64,000 bases of DNA from Christiangramia forsetii KT0803. GTDB lineage: Bacteria; Bacteroidota; Bacteroidia; Flavobacteriales; Flavobacteriaceae. Below the pieces are notes generated by a model. That model did not search any database, was not told where the DNA came from, and saw only the letters and a list, made by a program, of their open reading frames with translations. The translations under genes were made by a program, and so were the position numbers. Below are positions 27,908 to 36,268 of this stretch, one piece after another. Location: contig NC_008571.1 in assembly GCF_000060345.1 (NCBI RefSeq), positions 2,976,001 to 3,040,000 on the forward strand, given 5' to 3'. The number at the start of each line of letters is the position of its first letter. Positions within the stretch are counted from its first letter, which is position 1.

Positions 27908-28999
27908 CTAACCTAGATCTTCACCAAAATCTTTCATTACTTTCTCCCTAATCTGTTTTATTTCCTGCTCTTCAGATTTTGGAACAATCATTAGAACGTC
28001 TTTATCTTCAACAATAATATAGTCTGAAAGGCCTTTTAAAACTACGATCTTTTTATTAGTTGTAGAAACTATATTATTCTCTGAATCTTCTGAAACCAGC
28101 CTGCAATTTATAGCAGTATTATCATCTTCATCTGAAGGCAATTCGGTTTTAACTGAAGACCAGGTTCCAAGATCACTCCAATCAAAACTCACGGGAATAA
28201 CATATACTGAATCAGATTTCTCCATGATCCCGTAATCAATAGAAATATTCGAGGTCTTAGAATAATTCTCTTCTAAAAACTCTTTCTCTTCCCTGGTATT
28301 CCATTTATCCTCTCCTTTATTTAGAACTGCAAAAGTATCCGGAAGATATTGCTTGAAATTTTCAATGATAAATTTAGCGCTCCAGATAAAAATCCCTGCA
28401 TTCCAGACATAATTCCCGGCTTCAATAAACTTTTCCGCCTTCTTTTTATTTGGCTTTTCTGTAAAAACATCAACCTTTTTAAGGCTTTCCTTATCTTCTT
28501 TATTGTATTTGATATATCCGTAACCTGTATTTGGAAAAGTTGGTTCAATCCCAAGGGTTACAAGCTTATCGCTATCTTCTATATTTGTAAAAGCTTCCTT
28601 AATAGAATCTATAAATTCGTCTTCTTCTTTAATCCAATGGTCACTTGGCGCAACTACTGTTAAGGCCTTGGGATTTCTTTTATAGATCTTTAAAGCACCT
28701 AACAAAATACTGGGTGCGGTATTCCTCATTTCAGGTTCGGGAACAATTTGCTCTTCTTTAATCTGCGGAACCTGTTCTTTAATTATATCTACATATTTTT
28801 TATTGGTAAGCACATAGATATTCTCTACAGGAATGAGCTTTGAAAGTCTTTTAAATGTTGTTTGAAATAGTGTTTCTCCTACTCCAAGTATATCTATAAA
28901 TTGTTTGGGATTTGATGCCTTACTTGCCGGCCAGAATCGTGATCCAACACCACCTGCCATAAGAATTGCATAGTAATTATCTTTTTTTGTACCCGTCAT
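27908..28999 (-). CDS. manC: Mannose-1-phosphate guanylyltransferase
   Basis: 363 residues, the short form without a fused isomerase domain. The nucleotidyltransferase signature LMAGGVGSRFWPASKASNPKQF is complete (shown in part as GGVGSRFWPAS), followed by TLGIEPTFPNTGYGYI, FTEKPN and WNAGIFIW. It makes GDP-mannose for surface polysaccharides and glycoproteins. It is 5 bp downstream of the SprT-like gene and 3 bp upstream of the DUF389 gene, within one operon. Confidence 0.94.
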   Translation of the reverse strand: MTGTKKDNYYAILMAGGVGSRFWPASKASNPKQFIDILGVGETLFQTTFKRLSKLIPVENIYVLTNKKYVDIIKEQVPQIKEEQIVPEPEMRNTAPSILLGALKIYKRNPKALTVVAPSDHWIKEEDEFIDSIKEAFTNIEDSDKLVTLGIEPTFPNTGYGYIKYNKEDKESLKKVDVFTEKPNKKKAEKFIEAGNYVWNAGIFIWSAKFIIENFKQYLPDTFAVLNKGEDKWNTREEKEFLEENYSKTSNISIDYGIMEKSDSVYVIPVSFDWSDLGTWSSVKTELPSDEDDNTAINCRLVSEDSENNIVSTTNKKIVVLKGLSDYIIVEDKDVLMIVPKSEEQEIKQIREKVMKDFGEDLG

Positions 29000-29004
29000 A
29001 AAAA

Positions 29005-29604
29005 TTAAACCTTAATTAAGTGTACTTCAGCATTAGGCTGAAATAAATAAATTCTTCCTGTATCCATTTCCAGACATTCGTATCGCTTTATTTTCCGAGG
29101 ACCTTTTTTGAAGGTTTTTCCATTATGTATCTTAAATAAACTTCCTACAGGAATTTCAAAAATATAGCTTTTATCGTTTTCAGGATCAAAACTTTTTAGC
29201 GCTATAGACAATCCGGCATCTGTATCACTACTTGCCTTAGGATTTCTAAAGTGATTCGCTATTACCGGCAATAAAGTATTAGGAAATATCTCCGGCCTTA
29301 TAAATGGCAGCATTAAGCTTCTAAAACAATGTTTCCACTCAGATCCATGCGGTTTTATTCCTTTTCCATATTTTTCAAAAGCTATTAAATGTGCTATTTC
29401 ATGAATACTGGTTATAAGAAACCTATACTTATTTAAATTAGCATTGATGGTAATTTGCTGGGAGCCATCTGGCATTCTACGATAATCCCCGTGCCGTGTC
29501 ACCCGTTCATTGACTATTTTCAAATGAACTCCGTTCATTTTTATCAGTTCTGAAACAGGTTCTACTGCATTTACCGGTAAATATTTAACAAGAATATCTT
29601 TCAT
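29005..29604 (-). CDS. SprT-like zinc metalloprotease domain protein
   Basis: 199 residues. The SprT-like signature is ITSIHEIAHLIAFEKYGKG followed by PHGSEWKHCFR, giving HExxH plus the third His/Glu region. A C-terminal tail contains a basic segment. SprT-family proteins include the DNA-protein crosslink protease Spartan in eukaryotes; bacterial members are poorly characterised. The gene lies 3 bp after the SDR gene in the five-gene operon, which gives no clear functional clue. Confidence 0.85.
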   Translation of the reverse strand: MKDILVKYLPVNAVEPVSELIKMNGVHLKIVNERVTRHGDYRRMPDGSQQITINANLNKYRFLITSIHEIAHLIAFEKYGKGIKPHGSEWKHCFRSLMLPFIRPEIFPNTLLPVIANHFRNPKASSDTDAGLSIALKSFDPENDKSYIFEIPVGSLFKIHNGKTFKKGPRKIKRYECLEMDTGRIYLFQPNAEVHLIKV

Positions 29605-29607
29605 TCA

Positions 29608-30291
29608 TCAAGGTGTACTATTAGACACCTGCATAATTTTACCGTTATAGAACTTCTGCCCGTTAAGGCTAAAATCAGCAATATATTGAGCCATTTCTTG
29701 CGCTGTCACCGGAGCTTTATATCCAGGAAACGCTTCTTCAAGCATTTCAGTCTGGACAGCTCCAAGTGCCAATGCATTAAATGAAGGTCCGTTTTCCTTG
29801 TACTCTTCAGCGAGCAATTCTGTAAGAGTTAATATCGCAGCTTTACTGGAGCTATAGGCTGCTAAACCTGGAAATTTCATACTTCCCTGAATTCCGCCCA
29901 TACTGCTAATATTCAAAACATGGGAATCTTTATGCATAAAATGAAGTAATTTGCGGGTAATAGTCGCAACTCCAATTACATTTACTTCATATACTGCTCT
30001 GAAATCATCAGATTTTGTTTCTTCGAATGGTTTATTTAAAAGAGCCCCGGCATTATTTATAAGTACATCCACTCTGGAACTCCAATGATCATCAATAAAA
30101 CTTTCAGCCCGAATGTGGCTATCTTCGTCTGTTATATCGAAAGAAAATGCATGTACATTATCCAGGTTTAAATCTTTTACAGGTTTTGCGTTTCTCGACA
30201 GCGCCAGAACATTATGTCCCATTTTTGCCAAAATTGAAACCATTTCAAAACCAATCCCTCTACTTGTCCCTGTAACTACAATATTCTTCAT
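29608..30291 (-). CDS. Short-chain dehydrogenase/reductase
   Basis: 227 residues, classical SDR. The cofactor motif is TGTSRGIGFEM, the NNAGAL motif is present, and the catalytic Ser/Tyr/Lys are in NISSMGG and YSSSKAA. An Arg after the glycine motif (SRNAKPV) suggests NADP(H). The substrate is unknown. The start ATG overlaps the upstream peptidase stop by one base (TAATG), implying translational coupling. Confidence 0.9.
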   Translation of the reverse strand: MKNIVVTGTSRGIGFEMVSILAKMGHNVLALSRNAKPVKDLNLDNVHAFSFDITDEDSHIRAESFIDDHWSSRVDVLINNAGALLNKPFEETKSDDFRAVYEVNVIGVATITRKLLHFMHKDSHVLNISSMGGIQGSMKFPGLAAYSSSKAAILTLTELLAEEYKENGPSFNALALGAVQTEMLEEAFPGYKAPVTAQEMAQYIADFSLNGQKFYNGKIMQVSNSTP

Positions 30292-31259
30292 TAATCATTC
30301 ATTTTAATTTCCATCCCATCGGTATTAGACATTTTTACAAGACCGGGAATCAAATCTTCTATTAGTGAAGCCATAAATCCTGTGTCGAGAAATTCAGATT
30401 CATCATCTACATGATGATAGTAAGGATAATTAGAAAAATCGAATGTACTCACTGTTTGTGACGGCACATTAAAAGCTTCAAAAAACGGATAATTATCACT
30501 TCTTTTGAAAAGACTCATCTGTTGGGCTTGTGGTAAAAACCCAAGTACTTTATCTCCGTTAGAATATTCATTGAATTTTTCTGCAAGGTTAGATTTTTCA
30601 AAACCGGTTAAATAAGCTTTGTAATCCTTGGCCTTCATAGGCACTCCAATCATTTCTAGATTGAACATTACATAAAGATCAAGATCTTCAGATTTTAACT
30701 TTTCAGCTAAATGCTCTGAACCTTTTAAACCCATCTCTTCTCCTGAAAATAAAGCGAAAATAATACTTCTTTTATTACCTCCATTTTTAGCAAAATACTT
30801 TGCCAGTTGAAGTACTCCAACTGTTCCTGCAGCATTATCGTTAGCACCATTTGCGATGGTATCACCATTCACCTCTTTACTGGCCCCAATATGATCATAA
30901 TGCGCTCCAACAAGAATGAACTCATCCTTCAATTGAGGGTCGTTCCCTTCAAGATAGCCAACTATGTTGAAACCGTTTATTTCGTTAATATTAAAACTAT
31001 CCCTATAAGTTTCGAAATATGGTTTTACACCAAAGTCCTTAAACTTATCTTCGATAAAAACCGCGGCATCTTCAATTCCCTGAGTGCCGGTTTTTCTACC
31101 TTTCAATTCATCAGAAGATAAATAATCAAGAGTTCTCTGAACTTCTTCTTTAGAAACTTCAATATCAGTAGTTTTTGGTTTCTGGGCGGTACAGGCTAAA
31201 ATGGTAAAAAACATTAAAAACACTCCGTTAAACCCTTTGAATATTCTAATTTTTCTCAT
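30291..31259 (-). CDS. M28 family aminopeptidase, exported
   Basis: 322 residues. The N-terminus has a hydrophobic stretch ending FFTILACTAQ, consistent with a lipoprotein signal (lipobox LAC). Zinc ligands and catalytic residues of M28 are visible in VGAHYDHIG, GANDNAAGTVG, SGEEMGLKGSE and the C-terminal YHHVDDE. It is probably a periplasmic or outer-membrane-facing aminopeptidase releasing amino acids from peptides. It is first in the five-gene operon with SDR, SprT-like, manC and DUF389 genes. The pdh terminator lies just upstream. Confidence 0.92.
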   Translation of the reverse strand: MRKIRIFKGFNGVFLMFFTILACTAQKPKTTDIEVSKEEVQRTLDYLSSDELKGRKTGTQGIEDAAVFIEDKFKDFGVKPYFETYRDSFNINEINGFNIVGYLEGNDPQLKDEFILVGAHYDHIGASKEVNGDTIANGANDNAAGTVGVLQLAKYFAKNGGNKRSIIFALFSGEEMGLKGSEHLAEKLKSEDLDLYVMFNLEMIGVPMKAKDYKAYLTGFEKSNLAEKFNEYSNGDKVLGFLPQAQQMSLFKRSDNYPFFEAFNVPSQTVSTFDFSNYPYYHHVDDESEFLDTGFMASLIEDLIPGLVKMSNTDGMEIKMND

Positions 31260-31271
31260 ACTGCTAAAGAT

Positions 31272-31298
31272 AAAAAAATCCCGCGATTAGGCGGGATT
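31272..31298 (-). terminator. Terminator of the pdhA-pdhC operon
   Basis: Perfect AATCCCGC/GCGGGATT hairpin, with a seven-T run on the minus strand, 25 bp past the pdhC stop. Confidence 0.92.
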
Positions 31299-31322
31299 CT
31301 TATTATTTATTAAAGTTTAGGA

Positions 31323-33032
31323 TTAGGCCAGCATGGTAACCGGATTCTCCATATACGTTTTCAAAGTTTGTAAAAAGGCTGCTCCAGTTGCACCGTCTAC
31401 CGTTCGGTGATCACATGCAAGAGTTAGCTTCATCGTGTTTCCTACAACGATCTCACCATTTTTAACCACAGGCTTTTCTACAATAGTTCCTACGGAAAGT
31501 ATTGCTGAGTTAGGCTGATTAATAATACTAGTAAATTCTACAATTCCGAACATTCCAAGGTTGGACACCGTGAAAGTACTTCCTTCCATATCGGCTGGCT
31601 GAATTTTCTTATTTCTAGCCTTACCTGCAAGATCTTTCACATTCCCACCAATTTGAGTTAGGGACATTTGATCTGCAAACTTAAGTACCGGCACCACAAG
31701 ACCTTCTTCCACTGCTACCGCAACACCCATATGAATGTGCTTCGCAATTTTAGTATTATCTCCCGTCCATTGACTATTTACCTGCGGGTGTTTTCTAAGC
31801 GCCATTGCTGAAGCCTTAATTACCATATCATTAAAAGACACCTTAACATCTGGCATCTCATTAATATGCTTTCTTGAAGCCATGGCATTCGCCATATCTA
31901 CCTCAATAGTAAGATAGTAATGAGGTGCTGTAAATTTGGACTCACCTAAACGTTTGGCTATAACCTTACGCATTTGAGAATTCTTGCGATCTTCAAAACT
32001 TTCTTCTCCTGCCGGAGTGTATGGTTGAGCTGCTGTAGTTTTTTCAGCAGAATCGGCTTTTGTTTCTGCAGGTTTATCAGATTCTTTAAAGTTCTCTATA
32101 TCTTTCTTTACGATTCGGCCATTCTCTCCAGAACCGCTGACATCAGATAGATTTATTCCTTTATCTTCTGCCATCTTTTTAGCTAATGGCGAAGCAAATA
32201 TTCTTTTTCCGTCTTTCCCTTCAGACTGGCTTGAAGAATCTTTTTCTTCTTTATCCTGTTTTTCTGAATCTTTAGAAGCATCTGTATCTTCTTCTTTTTT
32301 GTCTGCTGAATCAGATTTCTTTTTCTTTTTCTCTCCTCCACCGGAAGTATCGATTTTTGAAACATCAGTTCCTTCAGGACCAATAATAGCTAAAAGACTA
32401 TCTACTTTGGCAGACTCACCTTCCTGAATACCTATTTTCAGTAATGTACCATCATAAAAGGACTCGAATTCCATTGTTGCTTTATCGGTTTCGATTTCAG
32501 CCAGAATATCTCCTTCTTCTACTTTGTCACCTTCCTTTTTCAACCAGGAAGCAACCGTACCTTCTTCCATGGTATCACTTAAACGTGGCATATTGATGAT
32601 TTCTACCCCTTCAGGAATTCCACCATCTTGATCGTCATCATCATCTGAATCGTCTTCTAATTCATCATCCTTATCTGAATCATCTTTCGACTTCTTTTCT
32701 TCAGACTCTTCAGACTTATCTTTTTTCTTGTCTTCTTTCTTATCTTCAGCATCATCACTTCCGCCTCCACTGATAAGCTCAGAAATATCTTCTCCCTCAT
32801 CACCTATAATGGCAAGTAATTCATCAACCGGTGCACCGTCTCCTTCTTCAACACCAATATGAAGCAAAGTACCTTCGTAAAAGGATTCAAATTCCATTGT
32901 AGCCTTATCTGTTTCGATTTCGGCCAAAATATCACCTTCTTCTACTTTATCTCCCTTTTTTTTCAGCCACTTTGCAACGGTACCCTCTTCCATGGTATCG
33001 CTCAAACGTGGCATTTTGATAACTTCTGCCAT
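31323..33032 (-). CDS. pdhC: Pyruvate dehydrogenase E2, dihydrolipoyl acetyltransferase
   Basis: 569 residues. Two lipoyl domains are visible (about 1-80 and 145-225), each with ETDKATMEFES carrying the lipoylated Lys (Lys43 in the first). They are joined to each other and to the peripheral-subunit-binding domain (FASPLAKKMAEDKGINLSD, about 280-318) by long linkers that are almost entirely Glu, Asp, Lys and Ser. The catalytic domain ends with HRTVDGATGA. The enzyme transfers acetyl groups to CoA. It starts 3 bp after pdhA. The acidic linkers are unusual compared with Ala/Pro-rich linkers of proteobacterial E2. Confidence 0.96.
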   Translation of the reverse strand: MAEVIKMPRLSDTMEEGTVAKWLKKKGDKVEEGDILAEIETDKATMEFESFYEGTLLHIGVEEGDGAPVDELLAIIGDEGEDISELISGGGSDDAEDKKEDKKKDKSEESEEKKSKDDSDKDDELEDDSDDDDDQDGGIPEGVEIINMPRLSDTMEEGTVASWLKKEGDKVEEGDILAEIETDKATMEFESFYDGTLLKIGIQEGESAKVDSLLAIIGPEGTDVSKIDTSGGGEKKKKKSDSADKKEEDTDASKDSEKQDKEEKDSSSQSEGKDGKRIFASPLAKKMAEDKGINLSDVSGSGENGRIVKKDIENFKESDKPAETKADSAEKTTAAQPYTPAGEESFEDRKNSQMRKVIAKRLGESKFTAPHYYLTIEVDMANAMASRKHINEMPDVKVSFNDMVIKASAMALRKHPQVNSQWTGDNTKIAKHIHMGVAVAVEEGLVVPVLKFADQMSLTQIGGNVKDLAGKARNKKIQPADMEGSTFTVSNLGMFGIVEFTSIINQPNSAILSVGTIVEKPVVKNGEIVVGNTMKLTLACDHRTVDGATGAAFLQTLKTYMENPVTMLA

Positions 33033-33035
33033 AGT

Positions 33036-34037
33036 TTAGTCTAATTTATGTGCTAGAAAAGGATAATTTTCCTGTTCATAAACAACGTCATACATTATAT
33101 TCTTATCAGGAAAATCAGATTCATCTGCAAATTTCTCACATTCTAAAACTTTTTCCTTAACGCGCTTATCAATCTCTTTTATTTCTTTTTCTGAAGCGTA
33201 TTTTTTATCTTTAATCACCTTCTTAACCTTAGAAATAGGATCCAGTTTTTGATAATCTGCAACCTCATCTTTTGTACGGTATTTTTGAGCATCACTCATT
33301 GAATGCCCACGATATCTATACGTTTTTAATTCCAGAAACGTAGGGCCATTTCCTTTTCTTGCTCTTGTAATCGCTTCATCAAGTGCTTCAGCAACCTTAA
33401 CAGGATCCATCGCATCTACAGGACCACACGGCATTTCGTACCCATTCCCAAGTTTCCATATCTCTGTATCTTTAGAAGTACGAGCAACTGAGGTTCCCAT
33501 TGCATAACCGTTATTCTCAACACAGAAAACTACCGGAAGATTCCAGTTTACAGCCATATTGAGTGTTTCATGAAGTGATCCCTGTCTTACAGCACCATCC
33601 CCCATAAAAGTCAAGGTGACATTATCTCTTTTATGATATTTATCTGCAAACGCAAGTCCGGCACCTACAGGAATTTGACCACCTACAATACCATGACCTC
33701 CATAAAATCTATGTTCTTTAGAAAAAATATGCATAGATCCACCAAGCCCCATAGAAGTACCTGTTTTCTTACCATAAAGCTCCGCCATTACTTTTTTAGG
33801 ATCTACTCCCATTCCTATTGGCTGAACGTGGTTACGATATGCAGTGATCATACGATCCTTTTCAAGATCCATTGCATGCAGCGCACCGGCCAAAATAGCT
33901 TCCTGCCCGTTATATAAATGTAAAAATCCTCTAACTTTCTGTTGAATATAAACCTGCGCAAGTTTATCTTCAAATTTGCGCCAAAACAACATATCCTCGT
34001 ACCACTTTAAGTAGGTGGCTTTTGTAATTTTCTTCAT
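33036..34037 (-). CDS. pdhA: Pyruvate dehydrogenase E1 component, alpha subunit
   Basis: 333 residues, alpha subunit of a heterotetrameric E1. The thiamine diphosphate motif GDGAVRQGSLHET...VENN is present, with the phosphorylation-loop-like YRYRGHSMSD. It decarboxylates pyruvate with a beta subunit, which is not encoded next to it; in many flavobacteria pdhB lies elsewhere. pdhC follows at 3 bp, and a perfect -7 box lies 50 bp upstream of the ATG. Confidence 0.96.
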   Translation of the reverse strand: MKKITKATYLKWYEDMLFWRKFEDKLAQVYIQQKVRGFLHLYNGQEAILAGALHAMDLEKDRMITAYRNHVQPIGMGVDPKKVMAELYGKKTGTSMGLGGSMHIFSKEHRFYGGHGIVGGQIPVGAGLAFADKYHKRDNVTLTFMGDGAVRQGSLHETLNMAVNWNLPVVFCVENNGYAMGTSVARTSKDTEIWKLGNGYEMPCGPVDAMDPVKVAEALDEAITRARKGNGPTFLELKTYRYRGHSMSDAQKYRTKDEVADYQKLDPISKVKKVIKDKKYASEKEIKEIDKRVKEKVLECEKFADESDFPDKNIMYDVVYEQENYPFLAHKLD

Positions 34038-34087
34038 CTAAAATTTATATTTAAAGGCCAGACAGATTGGTTTTGCCAAGCGGATAA

Positions 34088-34095
34088 CAAAAATA
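34088..34095 (-). promoter_or_regulatory. -7 promoter box for pdhA-pdhC
   Basis: TATTTTTG on the minus strand matches TAnnTTTG, 50 bp before the pdhA start codon. Confidence 0.55.
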
Positions 34096-34147
34096 CTATT
34101 TTCGATAAGAAACGAAAACAGTTTTATCGCAAAAAATCACGAAAACC

Positions 34148-34630
34148 TTATAGACAGGAATTATCAAAAACTAATGGTAGTATATCTTTAATAGATTCAG
34201 CTTTTACAACTTTTCCGGTTTCACCCATAAAATAAAGCTCTATAGCTTCTTCCTGTTTTACTTCGTATTCAATTAGTGCCTGCCTACAGGCACCACAAGG
34301 AGGTACAGGAGATATCACTTTATGTCTCAATGATTTTGCAGTAACAGCAATCTTTAAAATTCTGGTATTGGGATATTTAGCTCCGGCAGCATAGACGGCT
34401 GTTCTTTCTGCACATAGACCGGATGGATAAGAAGCATTTTCCTGATTGCTCCCAACAACCACCTCCTCATTCTCCAAAAGAATTGCAGCTCCTACTTTAA
34501 AGTTGGAGTATGGCGCATAAGCATTATCTCTAACCTCAATCGCTTCTTGCATTAAATCCTGAACATCCTCAGGAATTTCTTCTATAGATTCATAAACTTC
34601 TAAACGTGAAGTAATGGTAAGTGGCTTCAT
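34148..34630 (-). CDS. cdd: Cytidine deaminase
   Basis: 160 residues. Zinc ligands and the catalytic Glu are in SGLCAERTAVYAAGA and PPCGACRQAL, and the substrate loop YAPYSNFKVGAAI is intact. It deaminates cytidine and deoxycytidine for pyrimidine salvage. A ~20-residue N-terminal extension precedes the usual domain start. It sits alone between porV and pdhA, as in related flavobacteria. Confidence 0.96.
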   Translation of the reverse strand: MKPLTITSRLEVYESIEEIPEDVQDLMQEAIEVRDNAYAPYSNFKVGAAILLENEEVVVGSNQENASYPSGLCAERTAVYAAGAKYPNTRILKIAVTAKSLRHKVISPVPPCGACRQALIEYEVKQEEAIELYFMGETGKVVKAESIKDILPLVFDNSCL

Positions 34631-34707
34631 ATAAATTTATTGGGAAAACAAGATAATAGAAACTACATAGGTTTCAAGTAGCAATAAGAGAGTTTTAAGA
34701 AATAATT

Positions 34708-35859
34708 TTAATTACTGTAGTTATCTCCAAAATTAAAACTTAAGCCAAATCTAAGTGTTCCTTCCAAAGGACTTGGAACAGAAGAGGTAGAAAATAAATA
34801 AGATGCATCAATAACTATATTCTCATAAGCAAAACCAGCACCTAAGGAAAAGAATTTTCTAAATCCCTTCTCTTCACTTTCATTAAAATACCCCGCTCTT
34901 AAAGCGAATTTCTCCTGGTACCAGTATTCAGCACCAAGAGCAACGGTTACCTCCTTAACTTCTTCTGAAAGACCATCAGGTGCATCTCCAAAAGACTTGA
35001 AAATTCCTTCTATAGACCCTGTAGAATTGTATTCTTCATCATCCTCACTATCAATATCTCCATCATCATCAAAATCCTGAGGGGTTGGCACTAACAATTT
35101 ATTGAATTCAAGGTAGGTCGCTAATTTATTATCTGCATCAAATATAAAATCAAAACCTACACCTACTCCAAGGTTCGTCGGGATAAAATTTTCCTGACCA
35201 GCATCGTCGTATTTAATCTTAGGGCCAATATTTGAAATATTAGCACCCAATCTCCAGACACCATCAAAATTCTGATAAGTAATTTGCTGACTTTGGTAAT
35301 ATCCTGCCACATCTACTCCAAATGTAGAACCGGGAAAATTTTCATCTCCACCGGTATCAAGATCTGATCTTAAATAGCGCCCTGCCACGGCCATTGAAAA
35401 ATCTTCACTTAGTTTCAATGAATAAGAAAGATCCAGAGTAAAAGAATTTGGATTAACAAATAAAGGTTCCTGCTCAAATACCTCCCTGGTCTCAATAGAG
35501 CCAAGACTAAAATATCGTAAGCCCCCGGCAATAGCACTTCGATCATCTAGTTTTTGAACATAGGAAACGCCTCCAAGAAAAATATCGTTAACGATCCTGC
35601 TTAAGTAAGGAGTATAAGTTACTCCCACCCCATTACCATGCTCATAAAAAGCATATTTCGCCGGATTCCATTGTTGAGAATATACATCTGAAGAAGTAGC
35701 CACTCCTAATTCTCCCATTCCGGCAGATCTGGCATCTGATGCAATTTTCAGAAAAGGCACTGCCGTTGTAATAACCCTATCCCTGGTACCTTCCTGTGCA
35801 AACAATGAAAGATTGGCAAACAAAACTGCCGCGATCAAAAAGAATGTATTTTTTTTCAT
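34708..35859 (-). CDS. porV: Type IX secretion system outer membrane protein PorV (LptO)
   Basis: 383 residues. A signal peptide (MKKNTFFLIAAVLFANLSLF, cut after AQ) precedes the family start TAVPFLKIASDARSAGMGE-LG and a FadL-like beta-barrel ending in FGDNYSN. PorV binds the C-terminal signal of T9SS cargo and carries it from the translocon to the sortase PorU, so it serves the adhesins in this window. A run of D/E residues (DFDDDGDIDSEDDEEY) forms one external loop. A perfect -7 box sits 20 bp upstream, so it is its own transcription unit. porU is not immediately upstream. Confidence 0.95.
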   Translation of the reverse strand: MKKNTFFLIAAVLFANLSLFAQEGTRDRVITTAVPFLKIASDARSAGMGELGVATSSDVYSQQWNPAKYAFYEHGNGVGVTYTPYLSRIVNDIFLGGVSYVQKLDDRSAIAGGLRYFSLGSIETREVFEQEPLFVNPNSFTLDLSYSLKLSEDFSMAVAGRYLRSDLDTGGDENFPGSTFGVDVAGYYQSQQITYQNFDGVWRLGANISNIGPKIKYDDAGQENFIPTNLGVGVGFDFIFDADNKLATYLEFNKLLVPTPQDFDDDGDIDSEDDEEYNSTGSIEGIFKSFGDAPDGLSEEVKEVTVALGAEYWYQEKFALRAGYFNESEEKGFRKFFSLGAGFAYENIVIDASYLFSTSSVPSPLEGTLRFGLSFNFGDNYSN

Positions 35860-36268
35860 TATAGTAGTTAATGATAAACAAATATATAGTAATATTCCTG
35901 TTAAGGAAGAACGTCTAAAGGAAAAAGCCTTCTCAAACAGTATAAACTCAATAAAATCAAGATAACGATAAGGTTAGGGGTTAATAAATATAACTCAAAT
36001 TAATGGAAATTATTGTAACCGATATACAAGTAACTATAAAAATGACAATTGAATATAATTTTTAGGTTATTTTGCCGTTTACTATTACTCTTAAGATTTA
36101 AAACTTAAAAGCCTAATTATAAAGAAAATATATAGCGAACTTAGCGCATAGCATATCAGAGAGTTATACGATTGCAACCTCTTTTAGAATTAACAAAATA
36201 ATCTTGTACATTTATCGTTAATTAGTATATTGCAAAGCCTAAATTTCTATCATAAAGAAGGGAATACT
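35860..36268. other. 409-bp divergent intergenic region between porV and gldJ
   Basis: Very AT-rich, with no ORF of note on either strand and no recognisable relic of porU. It contains the porV -7 box. For gldJ only imperfect -7 candidates were found (TACATTTA near 36207 and TATATTGC near 36224). Confidence 0.7.
35879..35886 (-). promoter_or_regulatory. -7 promoter box for porV
   Basis: TATATTTG on the minus strand, 20 bp before the porV ATG; a perfect TAnnTTTG match. Confidence 0.6.

Noticed and set aside
36230-36268. Upstream TTG start for GldJ
   Set aside because: It would put 13 non-signal residues before the lipoprotein signal; ATG 36269 has a better Shine-Dalgarno and correct signal.
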